Assembly: GCA_030159075.1 (NCBI GenBank)
Contig: BROG01000798.1
Location: 1-64,000 of the forward strand
DNA: 64,000 bases
Source: Atrina japonica
Taxonomy: Eukaryota; Mollusca; Bivalvia; Pterioida; Pinnidae
Direction: 5' to 3'
The notes beneath the pieces are model-generated. The model saw only the letters and a program-made list of their open reading frames with translations, was not told the DNA's origin and did no database searches. Position numbers and translations under genes: made by a program. Each line of letters starts with the position of its first letter. Positions within the stretch are counted from its first letter, which is position 1. Shown here piece after piece: positions 12,426 to 47,476 of the stretch.

Positions 12426-13880
12426 GCATTCAATGAGTCACATCGCAAAATTAGCCATTCTCTCTAATTTCCTGTATTCTTTTATGATTGTGCGGCGGAG
12501 TTTTATGTAAAATAAATTTATGTAGAATAAATAACCACACGCATATAGCGTATGATGACTGATACAGACAATCAAGAAATATATCATATGATCTAGTGTA
12601 ACATAGCATCAATACTAATTATACACCAGGTGATTGCCAAATATTTGTGTTCTATAACTTTGCAATTATTTAGCGGGCAAATGTAAGTGGTAAATATAAA
12701 TTATAAATAAGTATATTATATGTATGCTTAATAAGATGTTATACAATGACATGTCATAATTGATTTCTCAAAAGATAAGTTATGCTGATAGGAATTACCC
12801 ATCGGTCATTACCCCAATTGTTTTAGTCTTGATATCAGGCTATATATGAGGCAATTGACATTTATATAATGTAAAACCACTATTTCATTCTATTGCAAGT
12901 GAAATAGCTAAATTCTCGGCAGGGGAAATGTCAACACATTACAACTAAATCGTGCAACGGACATACGCCGTCTAAATATTGTAATTGATAAAAACCGTTT
13001 TATTCGTATAATTGACTCATAGTGTCTAAAAAGTGTCAAACTGATCACATGCTACACAAGAATAAGAGGTAATGGGGATATTTTACATCCCAAATATGCA
13101 TACAGGTGGTTGTCGTCTTTCAATGATCGGACCTCTAATGGAATTATTTACAGCGTTAACCACACAACCCGGTATTGAAACAGGACCAAGGTTCTTTTAA
13201 AGATGAAGCAATTGCTTTATTGTAAAGCGTTTGGCATAATTAGAAGACCGTAAACAGATTCAACACTGCATTGGCATTTACAGTTCTAGTCCATCTTTGT
13301 GGTAGTCCATCTATAGCAGTTACAATACATTACTTTGTGTTGTACAATAATTCAAACAAGCGGTCCTTTATTAATTAAGTTTTGTCATTGTGATTCAATG
13401 GTTAACTAAATGTAGTTGCATAATGTTTCTATAAAATCTACTTTTGAAATTTATTGTTCAATATATATTTACATTATTTCTGCGACGAGAACACATAGAA
13501 AAGTTTAAATGCAATCAAATCTCTTTGTGTTTTAGTAGCAGTGTCACTATCGCATTTTACTCTGCTATCATCTGTCTCCCATTTCATGATTTTTGTTTCC
13601 TATATAGGTTTATTGTTTCAATTATGCAAAAGTTATAATCTATCTAACGGTTGTTCCGTTATACTTCGTTTACCTCTTTTGAAAGAAGAAACTTTGACCC
13701 AGAAGCCATCGCCTCTGGTGAGCTTAAAACTTATCGCCTAAAATACATTTTCTTAGCTTAATTGCAAACACACTAAACTGCATAAAAAGCACAAGTTAGT
13801 GACAATTTAGTTTCAACAACTTCAGAAAAGCACAGAAAATGCATGAATAAAATTATGAATAGAAAGATATGTTTCTGAAC
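12426..13880. other. Intergenic, nothing recognised
   Basis: AT-rich; frames near 13.5 kb are short and composition-driven. Confidence 0.45.
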
Positions 13881-14772
13881 ACTCAACATTTTCCTATGGA
13901 AACAAATTGTATTCGTTTATTGGCTAACCTGTTCCTTTATTCATATGAAGCAGACTTCATTCAGAAACTGATGAATCAAAAGAAGAAAAAGTTAGCAGTG
14001 TCCTTTAATTTGACATTTAGATATCGATGACGTTTTTTCAAGTAATAATGAAAATTTTCATACATATGTCAATGCGGTATATCCCAGCGAACTAGAAATT
14101 AAAGATACAACAGAATCAAGCACATACGTTTCGTACTTAGACATTTTACTAACTACAGACACAGACGGGAAATTAACAACTAAGTTATACGACAAACGTG
14201 ACGGCTGCGGCTTTCCGTTAATTTGAGTATATCCATATTTGAGTAATAATATCCCACAATCACCTGCATATGGAGTTTATATTTCACAAATGATCAGATA
14301 TGCCAGGGCGTGTTCAACATATGAACATTTCATATGCAGATGTAAACTACTCACTGACAAATTATTGACACAGGGATATTATAAACCGCGTTTGATGTCA
14401 GCGTTCCGCAAATTTTACGTCGGTATAATAGTCTTGTTTGCGACTACTGTTTCACTAAGTGAAATGTTCAATTGCCTTTTCGTTGGCAGTTGTTGAGACG
14501 TCTGTACCAATTGTGACGAGAATTCGTTCCTCACGTATTTCATTTTAATTTGACTGTGAACTCAGAAGATTCGTTCCTTGCCTATTTTATTTTAATTTGA
14601 CTGCGGACTCACGGCGGGTGTGACCGGTCGACAGAGGATACTTACTCCTCCATGGCACATGATCCCACTACTTGATTTCATGAGGTCCGTATTTGTCCAT
14701 TTTTTACCAGATTTGTGCCTATATCCTGGACATCCTAATGATTTATACCTTGGTTTCTGAGCCTTTTTATAT
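13881..14772 (+). mobile_element. 5'-truncated Penelope-like copy
   Basis: Starts near the GIPMGTNCAP region and runs to the 3' end. A 3-nt loss turns the catalytic RYIDD into a DIDD-like sequence, and frames are shifted elsewhere. The last open piece is 14239-14496. The copy is followed directly by a SINE fragment. Confidence 0.85.
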
Positions 14773-14779
14773 TCGTTTC

Positions 14780-14982
14780 CTACCGCCAGCGGCAGGTTGC
14801 TTTCCTGTCCTTCGGATGAGACTGTAAAAATCGAGTTTCCGTGTTGCAGTAGGTGTCGGCACGTTAAAGACCCTCACTGCTCAATGGCCGAAATTTGAAG
14901 CCCTTCACTGGCATTTGGTGACGTCTCCATATGAGTGAAAGATTCTTGATTGGGACGTTAAACAACAATAAACAAACAAAGT
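14780..14982 (+). mobile_element. SINE lacking its tRNA head, directly after a Penelope-like 3' end
   Basis: Body from CCGCCAGCGGCAGGTTGC to GGACGTTAAACAACAATAAA, same family as the copy at 2.4 kb. It lies between the Penelope-like copy and the Kv gene 3' end. Confidence 0.8.
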
Positions 14983-15057
14983 GTTTCCTATCAAAGTATT
15001 TTAGATAGCATTTCAGTACAAAGGATACATAATAATCCTCGTACGACTGTTAGTCAT

Positions 15058-15063
15058 TTTATT
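15058..15063 (-). terminator. Candidate poly(A) signal of the Kv channel gene
   Basis: Minus-strand AATAAA lies 8 bp after the TGA stop. That would give an unusually short 3' UTR, so a more distal signal may also be used. Confidence 0.4.
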
Positions 15064-15071
15064 GTATCCTA

Positions 15072-36739
<21,668 letters not shown>

Positions 36740-38030
36740 ATCAAAACACCATTATTCACCACTAAAATTATTTTTATATATTCATATCGTATCGTCTACT
36801 GTGGCAACATTCATGTCAATGTCAATATTTTAAATGATATCATTTTCTACTTATTCAATGATATTGTGACACATGGTCCTCCTTCATAATCTTCTTAATA
36901 TATGTTTATAATTTTTTCTTCTTTTTAGATCATATATTCACCATTTGTCGCTTTATCACTCGCGTCAAATTTTCATCTTTCACATCGTGTTGATGAAACT
37001 GTTGTCATCCTTAAATTGACATGCTCAAAAATTAATTTATCTTATATGCATTGCTACACTGCTTGTTATGTTCCCTGCGGATAGATTTCAAGAACAGGAA
37101 ATTCACTTCAGCATCCAATCCTGTGTTGAATATTCCGTGTAAACATGACAACGGGTAACTTATTAATGTAATATAAAGTGCATTTCTTGAACTTTTTATC
37201 CATAAAGCAGAACAGAGGGGATTGATCAGCAGTTTTGATGAACGAGTCGAGCTTGACAGACGCCGTACTATCGATAGCTACATGTAGCGGCATTATCATC
37301 ACTTCTTGTCCGTGTGAGTACTTTATAGTGACTTTTAGTGGAAAGTGATAACAAACCATGTGGCCGCTGTCGTTGATATGAATATTTTACCTTATCGGAC
37401 TTCAAAACAGAAGAGCGTGCTAAAATAAACACGTACGTGATTAAGCATTGGCATAATTAGTGTGTGGTTTATGGATTTGTAGACTAGGTCCCAGTGCACA
37501 TCAAATGATATATGAGCGAGGACTTCAAATTAATACTGAATTTCACGCCTGTGCAAATTTAGTAGAAATAACACCAACACCTTTTTCAGGAAAAACTTGC
37601 TAACAATTCGTTCACTACTTGTTAATGCCATTATCAGTGAATTATTCATTTATCTGAAACTTTAAGTCTCTGGTGACCGACAGCGATTTGTGAGTAAGGA
37701 GTTTCAATTAAAGTGAAATTTTAGAAACAAGTCTAGAGATTAAAACTTGAAGGTCAGGAGTTTCTTTTTGTTGGAATTGTGTTGTACATCACATTACTGG
37801 TGGAGGAGAGAACATGGTAACAAATATGAGATCACTGACCTTCCATAAGTAGGTCATAGTTAGTCATGTTCACGATAGGTGATTTGGTCACGCTTAGAAA
37901 TTGCGTACAATTTATTTTTTATTTCCATGCATACATTAGGTTTCAAAAAGAGAGACAATGATGCTTAAATGATATCGTTTTTTCAAATATCTATTCGAAA
38001 CATAATTTTATTAGCTCATATATGCTAATA
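36740..38030. other. Upstream region of the Kv channel gene
   Basis: This should contain the 5' UTR, any 5' exon and the promoter, but I see no convincing TATA box or initiator. The frame at 37,108-37,359 has no family signature. Confidence 0.4.
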
Positions 38031-39866
38031 TAAAAATCTCAGATACCAAAGTATAAATCAATAGGATGTCCAGGACATAGATACAAATCCGGTAAAAATG
38101 GACAAACACGGACCTCTGGAAACCAAGAGGTGGGATCAGGTGCCATGGAGGAGTAAGCATCCCCTGTCGACCGGTCACACCCTCCGTGAGTCCACAGTCA
38201 AGTCCAATGAAACACATGAGGAGTGTATCCTCGTCACAATTGGTACAGACGTCTCAACAACCGCCAACGAAAAGACAACTCAACATTTCACTTAGTGAAA
38301 CAGAGTAGTCGCTAACAAGACTATTATACCGACCATAAAATTTGCGGAACGTTGACATTAAACGCGTGTCAATAATTTGTCAGTGAGTAGTTTACCTCTG
38401 TATATGAAATCTTCATATGTTGTGCACGCCCTGGCATATCGTATCATTTGTGAAATATAATCTCCATATGCGGGTGACTAAGGGATATTACTACTTAAAT
38501 GTGGAAAATTTACGATGGGAAAGCCGAAATCGTCGCGTTTATCGTATAGCTTAGTTGCTAATTTCCCGTCTATGTTTATATTAAGTAAAATGTCTAAGTA
38601 TGAAGCGTGTGTACTTGATTCTGTTGTATCTTTAATTTCTAGTTCGCTGGGATATATCGCATTGACATATGTATGAAAATTGTCATTATTAATTGACAAA
38701 ACGTCGTCGACAATATATCTAAATGTCAAATTAAAGGACACCGCTAACTTTTTCTTCTCTTTTGATTCAGCAATTTCTGAATGAAGTCTGCTTCGTATGA
38801 ATAAAGGAACAGGTCGGCCAATAAAGGAGCACAATTGGTTCCCATAGGAATGCCGACAGTTTGTTGAAAGACCACGTCTCCGAACATTACAAATATATTG
38901 TCTATTAGAAATTCCAGCATGTTTTTTATATCAACTTCAGTATACTTATGTGTAGAATCAGAGTGGTGTTTGACGAAATAAGTATCCTGATAGCCAATCA
39001 CTAGATATTTAAATTTTCGGGTACCACCTTTAGTGAAAAAGCAGTTGTCTATGATGCTAAAAAGTCTTTCTTTTAATTTTTTATGTGGAATAGTAGTGTA
39101 AAGAGTTGAGAAATCATAAGTTTTGATACTGTGAATTCGAGAAAAATTGTGTGCCTTCAAATTTTCTAAAAGCTGTTTAGAATTTTTAAGTATCCACATC
39201 TGATTTACACCGCTTCTGGAATAAGCAACTGTTGTACAATATTTTTGAAGTTTCTCCTTAACAGCTGTCAATATCTTGGTAAGGAGTAAAGATAAAGGTT
39301 TGGTAGAACATTTGCTGGATCCTGCTATGTATCTTTGCTTATATGGGGTTTTATGAAGTTTAGGTATCCAATATAAATATGGTAGCTCAAAATCGGTATC
39401 CGTTGTAGGTATATCAAATGAGCGTAATACGGACACATAATTGTGAAGGATCTCGTCCTTTAAAAGTGAGCTGCCTGTGTATGTAGGATTACCAGAATTC
39501 GTATTAAACCCATGTTCTTCTAATAAACAATTATAGCAATGTGCCTTACAAATAAAAACTATATTGTTTGAGACTTTGTCTACTGGTACCAGTACATATT
39601 GATCATGTAACCTATCCAGATTAGTTACTACTTCTGGATCACTAAATACAGAGGGATAACCTGTTTTCATAGTCCCTTTAAGTTTCCGAATACAATATTT
39701 TAATGTTTGGTCCATCTTCTGGCATAATCTTCGACAGAATTCATAACTAAACTGAAATTCTGACGCTAATTATATTTGATAACGGGCTTCTCGGTATTTA
39801 GGGCGCGTAAAAATAAGACTTGTTTTGGCTTTCATTTTCAACAATCGCCTGTGATGACATCCCCGA
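38031..39866 (-). mobile_element. Penelope-like copy with the longest open RT frame
   Basis: Runs on the minus strand from a 5' truncation near 39866 (GDVITGD region) to the 3' end. One 323-codon frame (39715-38744) covers VLVPVDKVS, YWIPKLHKTP, DFSTLYTTIP and GIPMGTNCAP. A frameshift near 38,750 moves the rest into another frame (38834-38478), where the catalytic box reads RYIVDDVLSINN with one extra codon. The GIY-YIG part is absent, and the copy is probably inactive. Confidence 0.88.
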
Positions 39867-40178
39867 ATAAAGTTCTTAAGTTGACTTCTTGTTTTTGCAT
39901 ATCATTTACGACCAATCGACTTTGTACAGAATCCTATTTGAGCAAGGAAATATAATGGATTATATTTGATGTGATTTTATATAATAATAGTTGTACACAA
40001 TTTCAGACTTAAGGCCTGTACTTTTCCATGTCATGAGGAATATGTTATTATTGAGGAAATATGATGCTCACATTCGTCTGTATATTAATTTTCTTGTCAA
40101 CCTTAGTTACTAGTCGTAATTCATAAAGACAAAATCGAGCAGGCATTATAAAGATAACGCAGGCTCAGAGTTTGAAAA

Positions 40179-40232
40179 TATTCATCATCGCCACCACCAT
40201 CATTATCATCTAATAATAATAATAATAATAAT

Positions 40233-40323
<91 letters not shown>

Positions 40324-40350
40324 TGATGATGATGATGATGATGATGATAT
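40179..40350. repeat. (AAT)n/(GAT)n microsatellite at a Penelope-like 3' end
   Basis: CATCATC/ACC start, long AAT block, then GAT block directly next to the antisense 3' tail of the copy at 40352. Confidence 0.95.
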
Positions 40351-40351
40351 A

Positions 40352-40846
40352 TAAGTATATAAATCTTTAGGATCTCCAGGATATAAATACAAATCCGGTA
40401 AAAATGGACAAACACGGACCTCTGGAAACTAAGAGGTGGAATCGGGTGCTATGGAAGAGTAAGCATCCTCTGTCGACCGGTCACACCCGCCGTGAGTCCA
40501 GAGTCAAATCCAAATAAAATACGTGAGGAACGAATTTTCGTCTCAATTGGTACAGACGTCTCAACAACCGCCAACGAAAAGGCAACTAAGCATTTCACCC
40601 AGTGAAACAGAGTAATCGCAAACAAGACTATTATACCGACCGTAAAATTTGCGAAACGTTGACATTAAACGCGGTTTTTGATATCCCTGTGTCAATAATT
40701 TGTCAGTGAGTAATTTACATCCGCATATAAAATTTTCATATGTTGAACACACATCGGATAATTTGTGAAATATAAACTCCATATGCGGGTGACTGTGGTA
40801 TATTACTACTTAAATGTGGAAAATGTACGATGAAAAGCCGAAATCG
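40352..40846 (-). mobile_element. Penelope-like 3' end fragment next to a trinucleotide tract
   Basis: Antisense 3' UTR and about 90 C-terminal codons, with an open piece at 40782-40561 (KLLTDKLLTQGYQKPRLMS). Its 3' tail abuts an (AAT)n/(GAT)n tract. Confidence 0.85.
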
Positions 40847-41829
40847 TAGGGTTACAATCAAACAAAAATATTTGTATTGACAAAACATTGTTGCAGAGAA
40901 ACAACGAGTGATATTCGGAATCGATTCGCGTTTCAAATGCTGCACTTATCGTACTGCTCACGTGATTAAAGATTTGTATTAAATTGCATAAGGTATCTCA
41001 TGACGACTTTGTAGAGGGGGAATATTGTAGCGAATTTATCTGCTATCATTAGGTATATGATGTAGACAATATAAATGAAGAGATTTAGGTATCACATAAA
41101 GGCAATGCCGAGGGAAAAGACTGCCTAAAGATTATTTGCTAGGTACCACTTGAAGACAGTGTAGAGGCAAATGACTGTAGAAAGATGATCTCCTTCCTTA
41201 TGCGTAACTATGGTGACTCGATGTCAATACAATGGCAGTTTAATATTTACTAATATCGAGTTCGGTGGCAAATTTAAGCTGTATCAAGTAAATCATAACG
41301 AGGAACATATGGATCTATGTCAAAACAAATAAAATATCGCATTTTAAATCATGACGCTTCCTACTTTTAATTACGACGATTCGATTTTAGTGTTTGTTTG
41401 ATTCAAGGGTTATTCTATGTGAGAATAATTTCTGATTAAAGTGCGGACGTTTGATGCTCTTTACAAAAATATTTGACCTAACAAAACAAATCAGTTTTAT
41501 GGACATTATTTTATTACCTCCTAAACTTTTAAATGTAAAACTGATCGATCATTGACAATGATACTCAAACTCTTTACTGCTAAGATACATGAAAGTTATT
41601 TTCTCTTAAAGCTGTCATCTCACTTTTAAACCAATGTTATTAGATAAGAAAAATAATAAATAAGTTTTTAAACATCCTTAGTGTTTTACTTCCATTGGCA
41701 GCCATATTTGTTCTGTTGTTCTAAATAGAAACAAGCCCCCCTACAACCGATATAAAATCAGTGTGCAAAATCAGTCGTCAATGTCGAACTACAGTCGCAT
41801 AGAACAAATGTGTGAAGTAATGAAGTTTG

Positions 41830-42159
41830 AGTATAACTCACCAGTATGTCGAAAGTAAATATTAATATCAACGATTTCCATTTACTATGTTGGGACATTT
41901 TGCCGACTAATGTGGAGTTTACAAGCATGTAACTAATCAGTTCAAACATGAGAATATCAAACATAATTCCGAACTCCCCATTAGAAAATAGGAAAATTAT
42001 AAACAATGGGGATTCCAGAACACCTGTTATGATATAAACATCCTCCCTTCCGAAATAATGAATCAAATGACAAGTCAGACCAAGGCCAACTCGGAAATAT
42101 ATTTTTGAACACTCAAATTTTACAGGACCATGCATTAATTTCGAATAATTTGATAGCAA
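41830..42159 (-). CDS. Unrecognised hydrophobic open frame, possible exon
   Basis: A minus-strand frame from Met at 42159 encodes a hydrophobic, possibly membrane-spanning stretch (ITGVLESPLFIIFLF, LMFELISYMLV, SLILIFTFDIL). Just after FDIL the sequence is CATACTG|GTGAGTTATAC, a strong donor consensus. No clear acceptor or family match was found, and AT-rich noise can give hydrophobic frames. I cannot assign a function. Confidence 0.2.
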
Positions 42160-43396
42160 TGTTACACAGCTATGTCCCTTCTAACGTTTATCGTTTATTC
42201 GTTGTCATCTTTGTAAAAATATGAGAAGGGGTATCCTGATTTTGGTCAAGTGTTCCGCGACCCGACTGCTCACTTTACAGAGTTCACCAGATTGTATAAC
42301 GCTATGTAAGCAACATAACGACTGGGTGCAGTTTACAGGTAGGATTTATTTATATTTACGTTCAAACAATCTAATTAAAAACCGATCTCTTATCGCTCCC
42401 GTTTTCTGATATGTCGCGTAAGGGATCTAACGCAATCCGCTATGGGGGTCACGTGGGACCTCGTATTTTTGTCATTATCTACCGATGAAAAATGGACTTA
42501 CACAATCTTGTAAACGATCAAATGGAAAATAGATGTAAACATGTTTAACATTATAAACAACAATGAGCACACAACATACTGTAGTATCGAATTATATTCA
42601 CAATCCTGGATGGGTTCGAATCATTATCCCGATGGAATTTTACAATCATTGGAGATTTCGTCATAGTATTGAATTTGCTCTTGTAACGAAGCACGACGTA
42701 AGCGGCACATCAATTGACTCTGGCTAAAGTAGATATTGATTTTGTAATAGACAACCGATAGATGGTATAAAGTTTATTGGACATTTGTATAAACTCATAC
42801 TCACATTAGCATTCATAAATTCTATTTAAACATTCTTTAAATACAAATTACCAATGCTATTTCCAAATGGAGTATGTTTGTGTTTTTGTATCCGAGAGTT
42901 TTCGATTATTTGCTCTAATAATTCAGTGTAGGTATCGGAAGCTGTTAAATCCGTTAGATTGAGGGTAAATATTTATATAGTATGTATGTTTGTTCGCGGC
43001 AATATCCCATCGGTAGGTGACATTGTCCGAATAGAGACGGCCGATACATGGCGGCCTAACTATCACTTAATAACGTGTTTATCATTTCTTTGTTTGTTTT
43101 TGTTGATGTTTTCTTCACGCTCCATAGTTTTCCACGTATACATTGGAAGGCAGTTTTAATGGTTATGGAGAAATATTCACACTTTCGCACAGTTAGCTTT
43201 GAGTATTGCTTACTAGAAGAGAGAAAAAAACCATGATTTTATTAAAGTACTCATTCTAAAGATAGGACTACAATGACAATATCGACAACAATAGATTTTA
43301 TATTTCTTGGGATTTTTCGGTTGTTCAAAATTATTATCACGATAATTATTTTTACAGACCCTTGGAAATTATATTGTCTAACACAAACATGAATCT

Positions 43397-43635
43397 AAAA
43401 GAAGGTAACTTCCGGAGTTCGATTCGGGTTGGAACCTAAGCTGAACAAAAATTTGTCTGAAATAGTTTTATGGCCCTGGGCCAAGTTTGTGGGAAAGATT
43501 GACGGTTTACTTGCGGAAGACTGATTGTTCCTTTCCGGGAACATTGTACCTATATTTTCTCATCAACAGTGGACGCCACCATACTGACAAATTGTTAAGT
43601 GTGACGTTAAACATTAAACGACAGACAACACTGAC
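43397..43635 (+). mobile_element. SINE with B-box-like head and common 3' motif
   Basis: GGAGTTCGATTCGGGTTGGA near the 5' side and CACCATACTGACAAATTGTT AAGTGTGACGTTAAAC at the 3' side fit the second SINE family. Confidence 0.6.
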
Positions 43636-44488
43636 CTTTAGTCAATATAAGAATACATGTTTTGTTTCTTGATTTCTCATGAAATGTCGAATCATATTTA
43701 TCATACCATTCTGGGATTGGCGGGTATTTTATATGGCTACAGAAGTAATAATCATCCTTACAATATATCGGTTTTTCCAACAGTTTTCATTCGTTTACCT
43801 ACAATATATTTAAAATAAAAAAAAAACAGTAAAACACTCAATATTCACAAATTTTCGACCACTTGGCCTTTATCAAGTGAAAGACGACAATATGTATATT
43901 AATTACATTATATTAAGTCTGCAGAATACACAGCTCCATAATTTTATTAAGGTACTTAATCAAGTGAAAAATGATAATATATATATTAGTTACAGCTTCT
44001 ATATATATATACAATAGGATTAAAGAAGCATGCGGTAAAGACATTAACAAATACACAGTAGCTAGCAAATAAGAAATAACAAATAAGTTGTAAGAAGTGA
44101 CAAAAATGTCCCTTCATGGTATCCTTAGTGTTTATAAAAATTGTTTTCATTATGATAAATGCCATCTATTTCAGTGGAGTCTGTTTTCTCATATGACCAA
44201 GGTCAGGATGTAGTTTCTGTCAGCACCTCACGTCCGTCCATCTGTCGTAACTTTAAAGAAATCGTCTCCGAAACAACTGGGACAAATTAAACCAAACTTG
44301 ACTTATATTATTATGCAATACATATAACTTGTAGGAACATTTTGATTACCATACGGATAATTTTACTCATTGTTCGGTTATACAAGCTTCACAGGAAAAA
44401 CGTTTTATTCCTCATTGGATACATGTAAGATCGTGACAGGTAGGAACTATTACTCTTGTCAGAGTAACAGTAAATACGTTTAAACAAG

Positions 44489-44880
44489 CACTATCGAACA
44501 GGTAACTCAACATTTCATTAAGTGAGGCATTATAATTGCAAACAAGTTCTTGATACCGACCATAAAATTTGCGAAATGTTGACATTAAACGCGAGTCCTG
44601 ATATCATTGTGTTTGTAATATAGTATATAAAAATTTCAGATACCAAAGTATAAATCAATAGAATGTCCAGGACATAGATACAAATCCGGTAAAAATGGAC
44701 AAACATGGACCTCTGGAAACCAAGGGGTGGGGTCAGGTGCCATGGAGGAGTAAGCATCCCCTGTCGACCGGTCACACCCGCCCTTAGTCCATAGTCATGT
44801 CCAATGAAACAAGTGAGGAGTGTATCACAATTGGCACAGACGTCTTAAGAACCGCCAACGAAAGGGAATGTACGTTGTTC
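44489..44880 (-). mobile_element. Two tandem minus-strand Penelope-like 3' fragments
   Basis: A C-terminal coding fragment (44489-44612) is followed by a separate 3' UTR segment (44632-44872). Read on the minus strand, a 3' end is followed head-to-tail by another copy's C-terminus. Confidence 0.75.
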
Positions 44881-45035
44881 TGACAGACTATCAGAAAATT
44901 TACAAAAAACTTATATTGGCACTCTAGTCCTTGGTGCGTTTGGGGTTAATGGGGTAAAAAAATATTTTTAGAACACAAAAATCGCTAAAATGGCTTATTT
45001 TGTTGCATTTTTACAAGATTTCTGAAAATCAGACC

Positions 45036-45150
45036 TCAAAACTCGCCCTTGAGGCATTAACACATTATTAGCCAAGGGGACTGTTAAATGTGGACGGTTG
45101 ACTGTAGGAAAGTCGAAATCCTCATTGTCATGTCTAGGCATATTAATCAA
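45036..45150 (-). mobile_element. Diverged Penelope-like coding fragment
   Basis: The minus-strand frame gives DFDFPTVNRPHLTVPLANNV, similar to the DFGFPIVNFPHLSSNIP block of the main family, but the surrounding sequence differs. Confidence 0.45.
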
Positions 45151-46937
45151 ACCGAAATATTGAACAAATGATGTATTTCTTTGTATGGTGATCGTGTGAT
45201 TTCGTTCTGAATCTGACGACATTTTAATAGTATATGTGTTCGCATACAAAACTATCAGGACACTTCATTTCAATCAATTTACATATATTTTTCAATTATA
45301 TTTCTAAGTTTCAATAGTGCATATTACATTGTAAATATATATATATCCATTATCGTTTTGTTGATCCAATTATATTTGTTAATTAGACTTAAACTTAAGT
45401 GGCACCTGTCACAGAATAATCCCTATAGTCTGGACAAGTGAGGCATCTATTTGTTCATAGTTTTTTAGCTCTAAAGGATTAAATATCGATTACGGACTGT
45501 AATTATTACGTGTAACAGATTATAACAGTGCTATTTATTTCTACATTTTCACATTTAGTTCATTTAGGATTTTAGAATTGTAGATGGAACCAAAATAAAA
45601 GTTTTAAAAAATTATACGACAACTTACATCATCATTCGAATTAATCAAAATTACAACGATGACAATAATTACATTACAAATTGCGATTTTTTTCGTCACA
45701 TTTTTCAAACTCTTAATATTTTTAACACCCATTGTTGTTTTCGTTTTAGCAGAACTGAAACAAGTCGTTATATCAACGATGCATTATTCCTATTGACACC
45801 ACCTCGGTTACATTCATACCATTACATTGTGGTTCTGCAAATACGTACAGTACTGTACCGTGAGTGTTAGTGTGTTTGAACAAAACCAGAAAATTAATTA
45901 AAATGTTAACGTAAGGACTGGACGGAAATAACGAGAATTATCTGTGATTTTGATTGACAAATGCAGTGTTTATAGAAGTAACGCAGCCTATTCTTTCAGT
46001 GTCAATATAAAGTCATCGATATATCGAACACATTTTTAATTCGAAGTCGATAAATCAAATAAAGGGATTTGACGGAAAAGCTTTAAAATGAGACATAGAC
46101 ACAGAGTTGGCCATTTTGATAAAACAACAATAAACTATAAAATGTCAAAATGAAATTTTAGTTATATCGAAATATATTCTGGAATTAAGGACTTCTGTTG
46201 ATGTTTTGATAGTTAAACTGTACCTCAACTTTGAAAATTGGAATACTTGGCAATGCGTGTCACTTCAAACTATATACTATTCATTGTTTAGATTTCACCA
46301 ACTACTACAAAATTACTTCAAAAATTGTATTTGCAATTTGTTTCGATAGAGAATGTCAACATTTGATATATGAACATAATAAGAATAAATGAAAATGTAT
46401 TTTATGCAGAAAACAAAAATAATTTTAACACTATTTTGTTTCATATCTTCAAAAGCGTGCAGTGTTGAAATCCTAGTTACTTGTTATAAATACTGACTTA
46501 ATGGGTATCTAATTAGTGTGCTGCATTGTCCCAATCTAATTAAAAATCGGATTCCGTTATATCTTCCACGTACGCAACATAAATTGTCAGAAAACCCGAG
46601 CGATGATAGATCGGAGACTAATTAGATAGTTGATATTCAAAATGTTTTGTCAGTGATTAAAGGTAGTGACAACTATGTTAGAAACGACACCTAACATACA
46701 CCTTACTCTTTTTTATTGTTTATACATACCTTCTTTTTAAATAGCCGAATGCCCTAGTGATGTTTCCTATTGAGGGGTATTATAACACGTGTTTGTATAT
46801 TATTCTGTGAGTTATGTGTTTCTATAATATTTTATATATCGGTCCTTGACTCAAATTAAAATGTGCAGTTTAATAAATTTATATTAATGATTTGTATCGC
46901 ATAAAGATTTGCTTCACAACATATATCAAAAGCTCTT
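45151..46937. other. Intergenic, nothing recognised
   Basis: AT-rich, no supported feature. Confidence 0.45.
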
Positions 46938-47275
46938 ACGTTGGCCCAGTGGTGGATTGTTGGACTCGTAAGCGGAATGTCCTGGATGTCGGATTGTTGG
47001 ACTCGTAAGCCGAATGTCCCGGATGTCGGATCATATCAAGTACTTAAGTGTAGGCACTGTTCTTCGCCAAGCGATCTGCATACGAGGGGAAATTCACGGG
47101 TAATACGGATGAGACTCAAAACGAGGCTTTATGCCACGGAAGGCGTGGTACGTAATAGAACCCTCACAGCATTGGCATCAGTCCATAGCACAGTTCAAAA
47201 TGTTGAGTATTTCGCCGTCTCCATATCAGTGAAACATTCTTGGTAGGATGTAAAAAACACTCAATAATCAAACCA
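46938..47275 (+). mobile_element. SINE with duplicated tRNA head
   Basis: A tRNA-like head containing GATTGTTGGACTCGTAAGC is present twice in tandem (about 46954-47028). The body ends CCGTCTCCATATCAGTGAAA CATTCTTGG with an A-rich tail, related to the 2.4 kb family. Confidence 0.6.
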
Positions 47276-47289
47276 ATATTTAATACCAA

Positions 47290-47476
47290 TTACCTAGATA
47301 GCGTCGTTGCTCCGCGGTAGAATGCTCGATTCGCAACGTTAATGACCCCTCACTGCTCAATGTCCGTAAGTGCCGAGCATAGGCCAAAATATGAAGCTCT
47401 TCACCGGCATTTTGTGACGACTCCATATGAGTGAAAGATTCTTGAGTGGGACGTTAAACAACAATACAACAACAAC
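47290..47476 (+). mobile_element. SINE, partial
   Basis: GTGCCGAGCATAGGCC, TCCATATGAGTGAAAGATTC and GGGACGTTAAACAACAAT match the 2.4 kb SINE. The 5' side (TTGCTCCGCGGTAGAATGCTCGA) may be a degenerate tRNA head. Confidence 0.75.

Larger units (their letters stand above)
40847..44488. other. Mostly featureless intergenic stretch
   Basis: Apart from the possible exon at 41.8-42.2 kb and a SINE at 43.4 kb I see only AT-rich sequence. Confidence 0.4.
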
